From: Brevundimonas sp.
GTDB taxonomy: Bacteria > Pseudomonadota > Alphaproteobacteria > Caulobacterales > Caulobacteraceae
Direction: 5' to 3'
DNA: 53,958 nt
NCBI RefSeq assembly: GCF_030682035.1
Contig: NZ_JAUXQZ010000018.1
Location: 1 to 53,958 of the forward strand
Positions within the stretch are counted from its first letter, which is position 1; each line of letters starts with the position of its first letter. The notes below the pieces were generated by a model. That model was not told the origin of the DNA, made no database searches, and was given only the letters and a program-made list of their open reading frames with translations. This document shows positions 35,067 through 44,185 of the stretch, in pieces. Both the position numbers and the translations under genes were made by a program.

Positions 35067-36494
35067 ATGGATGTCGCCGCTGACCGCAAACTGTTCCTCG
35101 GAGGCCGCCTCAAGCGGCTGCGTCGCGATCTGGCCCTGACCCAGACGGCCATGGCTGGCGATCTCGGCGTCTCCCCCTCCTACCTGAACCATATCGAGCG
35201 CAACCAGCGTCCTGTCTCGGCCCAGCTGCTGCTGCGGCTGGCTGACACCTATGACGTCGACCTCCGCACCCTCGGTCAGTCCGCCGGTCCGGCCTCCGAA
35301 GCCGAGCTGGCTGAGGCCTTTGCCGATCCTGTGTTCCAGGGCCTGACCGTACCGCGCCACGAGATTGTCCAGCTGGCCGAGGACCAGCCCGCCGCGGCTG
35401 ACGCCCTGCTGCGCCTGTATCGCGCCTTCTCCGACCGCCGCGCCCGCGACGGCGCGGAGACCGGCGCCGCCGACGATAGTCCCGCCGACCGGGTGCGCGA
35501 ATACATCCAGGCGCGCCGCAACCACTTTCCTGAACTCGACGCCCTCGGCGAAACCTTGGCCGATGCCCTCGCCGCCGAGGCGCCCAGCGAGCCGTTCGAG
35601 ACTCAGGTTCGCACCCGCCTCCAGTCCCGCCATGGCCTCAGCGTCCGCACCCTGCCTGCCGAGGTCATGGTCGAATGGACCCGCCGCTACGACCCGCACC
35701 GCAAACGGCTCCTGTTGTCCGAGACCCTGGGCCCCGCCTCCCGCGCCTTCGCCGTCGCCTTCCAACTGGCCCTGTCGGAGCATGACGCCGAACTGATGGC
35801 CCTCGCCGAAGCGGCCGCGGCGCCCGACGAGCCCACCCGCCGCCTGCTCAAGGTGTCCCTGACCAACACCCTCGCCGCCGCCATCCTGATGCCCTACGGC
35901 CCGTTCCAGCGCACGGCGGAGGACACCGGCTACGACCTTGGGCGTCTGCAGGCGCGGTTTGGCGTCAGCTATGAACAGGCCGCGCACCGCCTGACCACCC
36001 TGTCGCGGCCCACGGCGCGGGGGGTGCCCTTCTTCCTCATGCGGGTCGATCAAGCGGGCAACATCTCCAAGCGGTTCGCCTCGGGCGTCTTTCCTTTCTC
36101 GCGCTTCGGCGGCGCCTGCCCGCGCTGGCGGTTGCACTCCGCCTTCCGCACGCCGGGCAAGATCATCACCCAGATCATCGAGACACCAGACGGGGGTCGC
36201 TGGTTCACCCTGGCCCGCACCGTCGATCGCCAGGGCGCAGGATCGTCCTTTGGCGCCTTCACCGAGGGCCAGGACCTCGCCATCGGCCTGGGCTGCGAAC
36301 TGAAATACGCCCACCGCCTGACCTACGCTCGTGGCCTCGACCTGACATCACCCGAGGTCACCCCCATCGGCCCCGCCTGCCGCCTGTGCCACCGCCATCC
36401 CTGCGCCGAACGCGCCGCCCCGCCCATCGACCGCCCGCTGGTGGTGGACGACTGGGCCAAGTCAGTGAGCCCGTATCCGTTCGCGGGGGGATGA
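35067..36494 (+). CDS. XRE-family short-chain acyl-CoA-type regulator (RamB/ScfR-like)
   Basis: A 475-residue regulator. Residues about 12-70 are a Cro/CI helix-turn-helix (RLKRLRRDLALTQTAMAGDLGVS). A middle region with an ImmA/IrrE-like part and a C-terminal DUF2083 domain follow, ending in a cysteine cluster CRLCHRHPC. This is the layout of RamB and of the proteobacterial regulators of acetate and propionate use. Divergent placement next to aceA suggests that it controls isocitrate lyase. A GTG at 35061 is an alternative start; either leaves an almost leaderless distance from the likely -10. Confidence 0.88.
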   Translation: MDVAADRKLFLGGRLKRLRRDLALTQTAMAGDLGVSPSYLNHIERNQRPVSAQLLLRLADTYDVDLRTLGQSAGPASEAELAEAFADPVFQGLTVPRHEIVQLAEDQPAAADALLRLYRAFSDRRARDGAETGAADDSPADRVREYIQARRNHFPELDALGETLADALAAEAPSEPFETQVRTRLQSRHGLSVRTLPAEVMVEWTRRYDPHRKRLLLSETLGPASRAFAVAFQLALSEHDAELMALAEAAAAPDEPTRRLLKVSLTNTLAAAILMPYGPFQRTAEDTGYDLGRLQARFGVSYEQAAHRLTTLSRPTARGVPFFLMRVDQAGNISKRFASGVFPFSRFGGACPRWRLHSAFRTPGKIITQIIETPDGGRWFTLARTVDRQGAGSSFGAFTEGQDLAIGLGCELKYAHRLTYARGLDLTSPEVTPIGPACRLCHRHPCAERAAPPIDRPLVVDDWAKSVSPYPFAGG

Positions 36495-36549
36495 GCGTCG
36501 CCCATCTCCGGTTGGTAGATCAGCCATCGCACGTCTGGTAGCCTAGGCC

Positions 36550-36843
36550 ATGGCTGGACGTCCCCTGACAATCGAGCTTGACCCGCCGACCCTGGCGCGA
36601 CTGGAAGCCGCCGCGACCGCTGCGGGTCTGTCGGTCGAGCACTACGTGGTCGAGATCATCGCGGCCGCCCTGTCCTCGCCGGGGGTCGCTGAAGGCGTCG
36701 CGATGTTCGAGGGGCCGCACGACTGGACCGAGGCCAATTGCCGTCTGGAGGAATACGACCGCACAGGCGTTTCGATTCCACTCGAGGATGCGCTGAAGAC
36801 ATTCGATGACGCGCTGGAAGCCGCCCTGGCCCGAAAGCGGTGA
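36550..36843 (+). CDS. ParD/RHH-type antitoxin-like protein
   Basis: A 97-residue protein whose N-terminus (PLTIELDPPTLARLEAAATAAGLSVEHYVVEII) is a ribbon-helix-helix DNA-binding fold. The C-terminal half (residues 50-97) is acidic and helical and would wrap the toxin. The stop overlaps the toxin start in a GTGA junction, which is usual for such modules and sets the ratio of the two products. Confidence 0.82.
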   Translation: MAGRPLTIELDPPTLARLEAAATAAGLSVEHYVVEIIAAALSSPGVAEGVAMFEGPHDWTEANCRLEEYDRTGVSIPLEDALKTFDDALEAALARKR

Positions 36844-37136
36844 TCTACCGGGTCGAGCTGGTGCCCCAGGCAGAGCGGGATCTGGTGCGGCTCGTCGATT
36901 TTCTGGCCGAGCATAGTGAAACAACGGCGCGCCGCGCGGGCGATGCGATCACGCTCGGGCTTCGATCGTTGGCCCGCATGCCCGCCCGGGCGCGTCGCAT
37001 ATCGGCCGACCTGCACGAGTTCGATATTCGTTTCGGCAAGAGCGGCTACGTCGTGCAATTTCGTGTCAAACATGACGCCGTAATCGTCGCGCGCATATTC
37101 CACATGCGCGAGGACCGGCACGGATCAGGCGACTGA
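36840..37136 (+). CDS. ParE/RelE-family toxin
   Basis: A 98-residue protein with the ParE/RelE fold: IYRVELVPQAERDLVRLVDFLAEHS, GLRSLARMPARARRIS and the C-terminal GYVVQFRVKHDAVIVARIFHMRED. ParE poisons gyrase and RelE cleaves mRNA; this sequence cannot settle which. It is read from a GTG that overlaps the antitoxin stop, and its 3' end overlaps the convergent WYL gene by 12 bases. Confidence 0.85.
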   Translation: MIYRVELVPQAERDLVRLVDFLAEHSETTARRAGDAITLGLRSLARMPARARRISADLHEFDIRFGKSGYVVQFRVKHDAVIVARIFHMREDRHGSGD

Positions 37137-38123
37137 ACCGTTCGTCCGGGCCAGCGCCCCCAGCGCCGCCTTCAACGCCTCGGCCATCACCATCTTCAGC
37201 CGCACCGGCGCGACGATCTCGACCTGGTCGCCCCAGCTGAACAGATGCCAGGCCAGCTCGCGCATCCCGCTTGCCCGGAACCGCACCTCGACCCCGCCGT
37301 CCCCGCGATCCTCAACCGTCTGCGTCGGATGCCAGCGCCAAGCCCGGGCCTCGGCCGCGCCGCCCGGCGTCACCCTCAGCACCACATCCTCGATCTCGTC
37401 CTGATAGATGCCGAACGACTGGCTGGCGAAGGCCTGCAGGTCGAAGTCCGACGGCGGAGCGGCCACCCCGTCCTCGGCCCGGACCGCGCTCATGCGGTCG
37501 AGGCGGAAGGTCTGGATCCGTCCGCTCTCACGGTCGGCGGCGACCAGATAGTTGGCGCGGCCGAACATTACCCCGCACGGGGCCAGGCTGCGCCGCCGCG
37601 CCTCCACCCCCGGCCGACTATAGAGGAAGCCCAACGGCCGGCCCGCCAGGATCGCCTGCCGAATCTCGGCCAGCACCGCCTCGTCCGCCGACGGGCGCGG
37701 CCCGGCCTGGACCGCGATGGTCTCGGCCCGCACCAGCGCCTCAAGATCGGGCGCCAGCCGATTCAGCGTCGTCGAGCGCATGGCCGACTTCAGCTTGCGC
37801 TCCAGCCCCTCCAGCGCAGCCGCCCGGCCGGGTTCGCCCGCCGCCCGCAATCCCTGCGCCGCCTTGCTGAGCTCGACCAGTTCGGTCGTCGTCGGGGCCT
37901 GTTCAAAGGCCGACAGGCCGCCGCGGATGCGCCAACGCTTGGTCGGGGGGTCTGACACCTCCTCGGCGGCGGGATAGAGGGCCAGGACCGCATCCCGCAT
38001 CCGCTCGGCGGTGCGACGGCCGACGCCGCTTTCCTGCGCCATCTCGTCCAGGGTCAGGCCTTCGGCGCTGGCGGCCATCCGCCGCGCCAACTCGATCACC
38101 ACGGCCGCCTTGTCCTGTCTCAT
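37125..38123 (-). CDS. WYL-domain transcriptional regulator
   Basis: A 332-residue regulator read from the ATG at 38123, where the helix-turn-helix begins shortly after (AASAEGLTLDEMAQESGVGRRTAERMRDAV). The WYL domain (about residues 160-235; RSLAPCGVMFGRANYLVAADRESG) and a C-terminal WCX part follow. WYL proteins bind nucleotides or DNA ends and often control DNA repair or defence genes. It stands divergent from a 76-residue gene and convergent to the toxin. Confidence 0.9.
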   Translation of the reverse strand: MRQDKAAVVIELARRMAASAEGLTLDEMAQESGVGRRTAERMRDAVLALYPAAEEVSDPPTKRWRIRGGLSAFEQAPTTTELVELSKAAQGLRAAGEPGRAAALEGLERKLKSAMRSTTLNRLAPDLEALVRAETIAVQAGPRPSADEAVLAEIRQAILAGRPLGFLYSRPGVEARRRSLAPCGVMFGRANYLVAADRESGRIQTFRLDRMSAVRAEDGVAAPPSDFDLQAFASQSFGIYQDEIEDVVLRVTPGGAAEARAWRWHPTQTVEDRGDGGVEVRFRASGMRELAWHLFSWGDQVEIVAPVRLKMVMAEALKAALGALARTNGSVA

Positions 38124-38208
38124 GGAACCAAAGTTCGCATGCGACCGTTTTTGACGCAACGCTGCTTCAAGGTGAATCCCAACAGACGCCCCTTGCCGGA
38201 GACATCCC

Positions 38209-38439
38209 ATGGCCCGCTCATTCGCTCCCCACGCCGCCGTCGCCGCCGGCCGCTATCTGATCGTGCCGTGCGAGGCCGACGGTTGCAGCGATCTGGCCGT
38301 GATCTGGGACCGGCTGGAAGAACAGGTGATCGACGTCATCGACGCCCGCCTGTCGGCGCGCTACGCCGACGAGGACGCCCTGTGGGACGAGGCCCGCCCG
38401 GCCTTCGACCCGGCCGAAGACTTCCGCATGGCGGCCTGA
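38209..38439 (+). CDS. Small hypothetical protein
   Basis: A 76-residue acidic protein, MARSFAPHAAVAAGRYLIVP, with two cysteines in VPCEADGCSDL and an acidic C-terminal half. A weak ribosome binding site (CCGGAGAC) stands before the ATG. I recognise no family. It abuts the convergent DUF1801 gene with no gap between the stops. Confidence 0.6.
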   Translation: MARSFAPHAAVAAGRYLIVPCEADGCSDLAVIWDRLEEQVIDVIDARLSARYADEDALWDEARPAFDPAEDFRMAA

Positions 38440-38865
38440 TCAGCCCTCGGGGTACAGCTCGCGCATCTGCGCCAGCGACGCGACGGCCATTTCGCGCAGG
38501 ACGCCCAGGTCGATCTGGTCGAGACGGTTCACGTACATGCACGCCACGCTGGTCTTCACCTTGCCGATGCGCGCGATCATGGCTTCCTGTCCCTCGAACC
38601 CGGACATGACGTAGACGACCGTCTGGGCCTTGCGGGGCGAGAAGCCGAGTCGGGGCGCGTCGCCTTCATGCCCGCTGGCGTACTTGTAGTGATACCGCCC
38701 GAAGCCGATGATCGACGGTCCCCACATCGTCGGCGGCTCGCCGCTGATCTCCTCGAACAGGGCGCACAGGATCTCCGCGTCCGCGCGGCGCTGCACGTTC
38801 TCGACGGCCGCGATGAAATCCGCAACCGAGACCTCGGTCGGTGTGGTCCTGGCTTCATAGGCCAT
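38440..38865 (-). CDS. DUF1801 domain protein
   Basis: A 141-residue soluble protein with the DUF1801 (YdhG-like) pattern: VADFIAAVENVQRRADAEIL, a GPSIIGFGRYHYKYASG core and LGFSPRKAQTVVYVM. The fold is related to small iron- or ligand-binding proteins but no activity is established. It follows the alternative oxidase gene by 13 bases and is probably in its operon. Confidence 0.85.
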   Translation of the reverse strand: MAYEARTTPTEVSVADFIAAVENVQRRADAEILCALFEEISGEPPTMWGPSIIGFGRYHYKYASGHEGDAPRLGFSPRKAQTVVYVMSGFEGQEAMIARIGKVKTSVACMYVNRLDQIDLGVLREMAVASLAQMRELYPEG

Positions 38866-38878
38866 CGTCGGCCTCCCC

Positions 38879-39604
38879 TCAGGCCGCGCCCCTCAGCTCC
38901 GTGGCGTGGGGCGGGTACGGCGCCGACGGTACAGGACTGGGCGGCAGCTTGGCCAGAGTGCTGGCGAAGCCGTGGTTGACGTCGCGATGGTGCGCCTCAT
39001 CGGCCCGGACCTTGATCACGACGTCGCGCAGCGTCGCATCGGCCGGCAGCTTCCAGTAGTGGATGGCGATGGCCGGGGCCGGGACGTTGGGCGAGCGGCC
39101 CTCGTCGATCTCCTTCAGATACAGGCTGTAGCTGATCACCGCCTCCTCCTCGAAATAGCCGACCACCCGATGCGCCGTCCGCGCCGAGATCAGGTAGAGC
39201 AGGAAGAAGCCGATGTAGAAGATCGCCTGCGCCAGCTGCACCACCAGCCGCTCGAACCAGGTCGGCCTGGCCACCTCGATGAAGGTCATCAGGTGCATCC
39301 GCTCGTTTTCGGCCTCCTCCATCAGGGTCCGGATCCAGCCTTCGTCGTCCTTCATCTCTCGCAGGCAGCGCAGATGGTTCAGCGTCGCCCCGACCATGCC
39401 GGGCACGGCGGCGACGGTTTCGAGAACGATGGCCCGGTGGCCGTATTTCTTGGCGAAGAAGGTGTCGGCGGAGAACCGCAGAACCTTGGTGAAGCCGAGG
39501 GCGAATTTGTCGGAGAACCCCTTCGGCTCGTGGTGGATGACGGGCTCGGCGTCCTTCTCCTCATCGAGGGCCCGGTCGTCGGGGGCGAGGATTGTGTTGA
39601 CCAT
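38879..39604 (-). CDS. aox: Alternative oxidase
   Basis: A di-iron ubiquinol oxidase that reduces oxygen to water without pumping protons. The 241-residue protein has all signature boxes: [12 protein letters not shown] (Glu62), [13 protein letters not shown] box AENERMHLM (Glu101, His104), FEEEAV (152-154) and [11 protein letters not shown] (Glu203, His206). Two hydrophobic helices between boxes would lie in one leaflet of the inner membrane. It is common in plants and fungi and sporadic in alphaproteobacteria. It precedes the DUF1801 gene; the upstream region holds a repeat fragment. Confidence 0.93.
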   Translation of the reverse strand: MVNTILAPDDRALDEEKDAEPVIHHEPKGFSDKFALGFTKVLRFSADTFFAKKYGHRAIVLETVAAVPGMVGATLNHLRCLREMKDDEGWIRTLMEEAENERMHLMTFIEVARPTWFERLVVQLAQAIFYIGFFLLYLISARTAHRVVGYFEEEAVISYSLYLKEIDEGRSPNVPAPAIAIHYWKLPADATLRDVVIKVRADEAHHRDVNHGFASTLAKLPPSPVPSAPYPPHATELRGAA

Positions 39605-39760
39605 GGAGACAGTCTTTCAGGCGCCTTGGCCGCGATGGGCCGGCGCACGGGATCATAACGCGCGAGGGGGTGCGGAGGGCCGGACGCGATGTCGCAAAGG
39701 GCGGACAGGTTGACGCAGCGGGGGTTTTGAGGACGGCGAATACCGCCCTACCCCTCCGCT

Positions 39761-39787
39761 CATCCCGGCGAACGCCCGGACCCAGTT
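39761..39787. repeat. Fragment of palindromic repeat family A
   Basis: CATCCCGGCG, then CGGACCCAG a few bases later, matches the left end of the repeat at 21163, here without its right half. It lies in the 257-base divergent region between the oxidase gene and the DUF2442 fusion gene, in which I see nothing else. Confidence 0.5.
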
Positions 39788-39861
39788 CTTTGGACGCACC
39801 AACCTCGCCGATTTCGACACCACAACCAGTCCGTGATATTCTCCGCCACTGGAGAACACCC

Positions 39862-40599
39862 ATGATCGAGATGGTCGATATCGCCGGTGTCGCCCGGATC
39901 GGACCCCACCGTCTGCGCATATGGTTCGCCAACGGTCTGTCCGGAGACTGGGACTTCTCGTGCCTGAAGGAACGGCCTGGACCCGTCGTTCGTCCGTTGC
40001 TCAAGTCGGACTATTTCGACCGCGTGATGTTCTCTCCGCGGTTCCTGGCCTGGCCAAACGGGTTCGACTGGTGCGCGGACGCGCTCTATATGGAAATGCG
40101 CGATGCAGGCGCGCTTGTGTCCGATGGAGGCGTTGTCGCGTCGGACACAATCGGACGACTGGTTCGGCTGCCGCATCAGGTCGAGGCGATTTATCACGCC
40201 GTCTATGCGCTGGAGCAGAAATACCCGGGACGGAAGTTCACGCCCGACGGACACCTTGTCGGCTCCATCGGCGAAGTGATCGCCGCCGAAGCTCTTGGCC
40301 TGACACTCTACCCCGCATCCCACCCCGGCCACGACGCCGAGGACGATCTGGGCCGAAAGGTCCAGATCAAGCTGACCGGCGGATCGACGGTGGCCCTGCG
40401 CGCGACGTGCGACCGTCTGCTGGTCATGCGCGTGTTTGACTTCGGGTTCTCCGAGATCGTCTACTATGGCGAAGGCGAGCCTGTCTGGCAGGCGTGCGGC
40501 GGGCTCCAGGCGGCCAACGGCCAGCGAACGATCAGCCTGTCGAAGTTGCGGACCATCGGGCGAAGCCTACGAAACGAGACATCATCCGCGCCAGTCTGA
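39862..40599 (+). CDS. DUF2442 domain fused to a PD-(D/E)XK-like (DUF6998-type) domain
   Basis: A 245-residue protein from ATG 39862. Residues 1 to about 85 are a DUF2442 module (VARIGPHRLRIWFANGLSGDWDF, FDWCADALYMEM). Residues about 105-215 form a second domain with GEVIAAEAL (Glu138), HPGHDAED (Asp158) and VQIKLT (Gln168, Lys170), spaced like the E-D-QxK core of PD-(D/E)XK nucleases. DUF2442 is usually found alone beside toxin-like genes. I infer a possible DNA- or RNA-cleaving enzyme with a binding module. Its 3' end overlaps the convergent gene by 18 bases. Confidence 0.8.
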   Translation: MIEMVDIAGVARIGPHRLRIWFANGLSGDWDFSCLKERPGPVVRPLLKSDYFDRVMFSPRFLAWPNGFDWCADALYMEMRDAGALVSDGGVVASDTIGRLVRLPHQVEAIYHAVYALEQKYPGRKFTPDGHLVGSIGEVIAAEALGLTLYPASHPGHDAEDDLGRKVQIKLTGGSTVALRATCDRLLVMRVFDFGFSEIVYYGEGEPVWQACGGLQAANGQRTISLSKLRTIGRSLRNETSSAPV

Positions 40600-41001
40600 A
40601 CCAAACACGACGACCCCGACGTCTCTCGTATTTGCAGCAGACCTCGACGCACCGACATCTTGACGCATCGCGCTCAGAAGAGCCGCTACGAGCGCATGGC
40701 TCTCGCCTGAGTTCGTTGTCGCCCCCGAGCGTTCGAACGCGGCCAGCCGTTTCACCACTTCGTCTGAGCCGTATACGCAAATCCGCGTCTTGGCATCCAG
40801 CACTGCCGACAGAGTCTCCTTGGTCCGTCCGACTGTCGCTATCGTGGAGAATGCTTTGAAATAGTCAGCGTAGGCCTGACCCTTCTGGGTCTGTATATGC
40901 TTACGGGCTTCGAGCGACCGGCCAAAGAAGTACTGGAGGCCAGCACCGATCAGGATACCGACAAGCGGCAGGACGGCGGTCAGGGCAAGAGATGTGCTCA
41001 T
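40582..41001 (-). CDS. Hypothetical protein with one N-terminal membrane helix
   Basis: A 139-residue protein whose first about 25 residues (LALTAVLPLVGILIGAGLQYFF) form a membrane anchor; the rest is a cytosolic helical domain (KGQAYADYFKAFSTIA, DEVVKRLAAF). The ATG lies 4 bases after the pntB stop, so it could be the last gene of the transhydrogenase operon. No known family. Confidence 0.65.
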   Translation of the reverse strand: MSTSLALTAVLPLVGILIGAGLQYFFGRSLEARKHIQTQKGQAYADYFKAFSTIATVGRTKETLSAVLDAKTRICVYGSDEVVKRLAAFERSGATTNSGESHALVAALLSAMRQDVGASRSAANTRDVGVVVFGSDWRG

Positions 41002-41005
41002 CACC

Positions 41006-42433
<1,428 letters not shown>

Positions 42434-42454
42434 GCGGTCAATCTTCCCTCATTC

Positions 42455-42742
42455 TCATCGTCCGGGCGGGGGGCAGGCCGTGCGCGCCAGCCGCCACAGG
42501 GCGGCCGCGATGAACAGCGGCGCGACGAAGATCATGGCCCAGTCCCACATGCTCATCGGCCGGTCCTGGGCGACGATGCGCAACAGGATCGAGGCGAACA
42601 GCAGCACCACCCCGCAGTCGAGGAATCTCAGCTTGCGGATGGCGTCCTTCTCGCGGAGCCAGCTCCACAGCCACAGCCCCGCCCCGAGTCCCGTGGCGAC
42701 CCATGACGCGCCGACCGCGAGCTGGAGCGGGTCGAGGGTCAC
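42455..42742 (-). CDS. Small membrane protein within the pnt operon
   Basis: A 95-residue protein with three hydrophobic helices (residues about 8-26, 43-60 and 68-86). The GTG start overlaps the pntAb stop in a GTGA junction and the stop is 21 bases before pntB, so it is translated with the transhydrogenase genes. It is not a known subunit. A role in assembly or an unrelated passenger gene are both possible. Confidence 0.75.
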   Translation of the reverse strand: MTLDPLQLAVGASWVATGLGAGLWLWSWLREKDAIRKLRFLDCGVVLLFASILLRIVAQDRPMSMWDWAMIFVAPLFIAAALWRLARTACPPPGR

Positions 42743-43077
42743 GCCCTGGCCGCCTCCGCAGCCCTGGGCTTTTCCTTCTTGCGGTACATGGCCAGCATTC
42801 GTCGGGTGACCATGAAGCCGCCGAAGATATTGACACTGGCCAGGGTCACGGCGGCCACGCCGGCCCCCTTGGCGATCCAGCCGTTTGGGCCTTCGTCACC
42901 GCTGAAGGCCGCCGCGGCGATCAGCCCACCGACCACGATCACCGAGGAGATGGCGTTGGTCACCGCCATCAGGGGCGTGTGCAGGGCCGGGGTCACAGAC
43001 CAGACGACGTAGTAGCCGACGAAGATCGCCAGCACGAAAATGGCCAGGCGGAAGATGGTGGGATCGACATGTTCCAT
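42739..43077 (-). CDS. pntAb: NAD(P) transhydrogenase subunit alpha, membrane part
   Basis: A 112-residue protein holding the membrane helices of the alpha subunit (FRLAIFVLAIFVGYYVVWSVTPALHTPLMAVTNAISSVIVVGG). In this lineage the alpha subunit is split: this piece plus the NAD-binding PntAa. The usual neighbour relation is broken here because a DUF559 gene and other sequence separate the two parts. Confidence 0.95.
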   Translation of the reverse strand: MEHVDPTIFRLAIFVLAIFVGYYVVWSVTPALHTPLMAVTNAISSVIVVGGLIAAAAFSGDEGPNGWIAKGAGVAAVTLASVNIFGGFMVTRRMLAMYRKKEKPRAAEAARA

Positions 43078-43644
43078 TCAGGTCACCTTTTTCAGGCGGT
43101 TGGAGATGGCGTTCCGGATGGAGGAGACCACGCCATCGATGTCGTTCTGGACCTCACGCGTCCAGAACCGAAGCACGGCATAGCCTTGGCTGACGAGCCA
43201 TGCGTCCCGCTCGAAGTCACGCGCCGCCACGTCCGGGCGCTCATGCACGCCGCCGTCAACCTCGATCACGAGACTGGCGCGATGACAGACAAAATCGACC
43301 ACAAAGCGCCCCATTGGCGCCTGTCGCCTGAAGCGCACCGACAGCTGGCGCAACCGATCCCACAGTTTGGCCTCGGTCCAGGTCGGCTGCGCCCGCAAGC
43401 CTTGCGCCCGACGCACCATCCTGCCCGAAACTTGATCCGTCCGGCCGAACCGCGAAAAGCCCTCCCCCTCGACGGGGGAGGGTTGGGAGGGGGTGTTCGC
43501 GCTGGCGTCGGCGATCGGAGCGCGGGAGGCGCCGTCGAAGCCTTTCGCGCCATCCTCGGCGAAACCGGCGCGCGCACCCCCAACCCCGACCCTTCCCCCG
43601 TCGAGGGGGAAGGGAGACACGCGGAGGGGATCAAGGTGTTCCAT
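43078..43644 (-). CDS. DUF559 endonuclease-like protein with repeat-derived N-terminus
   Basis: A 188-residue reading from ATG 43644. The DUF559 domain starts near MVRRAQGLRAQPTWTEAKLWDRLR (ATG 43419) and has RFVVDFVCHRASLVIEVDGGVHE, with an Asp and Glu-x-Asp pattern like Vsr/PD-(D/E)XK nucleases. The first about 75 residues (FPLDGGRVGVGG, PSQPSPVEGEGFS) are simply a translated palindromic repeat, so the true start may be 43419 with 113 residues. It sits between pntAa and pntAb and stops one base before pntAb. Confidence 0.8.
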   Translation of the reverse strand: MEHLDPLRVSPFPLDGGRVGVGGARAGFAEDGAKGFDGASRAPIADASANTPSQPSPVEGEGFSRFGRTDQVSGRMVRRAQGLRAQPTWTEAKLWDRLRQLSVRFRRQAPMGRFVVDFVCHRASLVIEVDGGVHERPDVAARDFERDAWLVSQGYAVLRFWTREVQNDIDGVVSSIRNAISNRLKKVT

Positions 43645-43946
43645 CAGCGCAGACGATCCCACAGCTTCGCCTCAGTCCACGTCGGCATCGCCCGCAAGCC
43701 TTGCGCCCGACGCACCAGCTTGCCGGACACCCGATCAGTCCGGGCGAACTGCGAAAAGCCCTCCCCCTCGACGGGGGAGGGTTGGGTGGGGGTGTTCGCG
43801 CCGGCGTAGGGGGTCAGGATGCGGGAGGCGCCGTCGAAGCCTTTGTCGCCATCCTCGGCGAAACCGGTGCGCACACCCCCAACCCCGACCCTTCCCCCGT
43901 CGAGGGGGAAGGGAGTCGCGCGAAACGGCTCGACGTGTTCCATCAG
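43355..43946. repeat. Tandem direct duplication of about 293-299 bases holding palindromic repeats
   Basis: Copy 1 (43355-43647) and copy 2 (43654-43946) align at a constant offset of 299 bases, from GATCCCACAG to GTTCCATCAG, with scattered changes. Each copy contains two hairpins, CCCTCCCCCTCGACGGGGGAG (43460) and its partner CCCTTCCCCCGTCGAGGGGGA (43590), repeated at 43759 and 43889. The unit covers the N-terminal codons of the DUF559 gene. Confidence 0.85.
43644..43943 (-). pseudogene. Truncated duplicate of the DUF559 gene N-terminus
   Basis: The second copy of the tandem unit reads in frame from ATG 43943 (MEHVEPFRATPFPLDGG) to the conserved EAKLWDRLR and then meets a TGA that overlaps the start of the intact gene. 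It lacks the nuclease core, so it is a 99-codon remnant. Both the remnant and the intact gene begin at a TGATG junction, which the duplication explains. Confidence 0.75.
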
Positions 43947-44185
43947 GAACCTCGATTCTGGATGCGTTGGTCGATGCTCAGAAGGACCAGAAGGACGCCG
44001 CCTTGGACAACCGGACTCACGAGCCCGACGACAAGGCTGAACCACGCGCGGCCGACCTCATTGGCAAACGCGAAGTTCTGACTCGTGGCGATCTCGTAGA
44101 GGGTGATCAGGGTCAGGAGCGGGCCGAACAGCATCAGCCCCCAAGCAGCAATCGTCAGTCCTTTTCGCAGTCTTGGCCCGATCAC
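43943..44185 (-). CDS. Small membrane protein following pntAa
   Basis: An 80-residue protein with two hydrophobic helices (residues about 10-32 and 47-68) and a basic N-terminus. The GTG start overlaps the pntAa stop (GTGA), so translation is coupled to the transhydrogenase. No family is recognised; a second small membrane gene is found later in the same operon. Confidence 0.7.
   Translation of the reverse strand: MIGPRLRKGLTIAAWGLMLFGPLLTLITLYEIATSQNFAFANEVGRAWFSLVVGLVSPVVQGGVLLVLLSIDQRIQNRGS

Noticed and set aside
36495..41001. A defence island
   Set aside because: Toxin-antitoxin genes, a WYL regulator and a nuclease-like fusion are close together, but metabolic genes are mixed in and no recognised defence effector set is present.
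43355..43946. CRISPR array
   Set aside because: Only two units of about 299 bases that carry coding sequence and hairpins; no short regular repeats with spacers.
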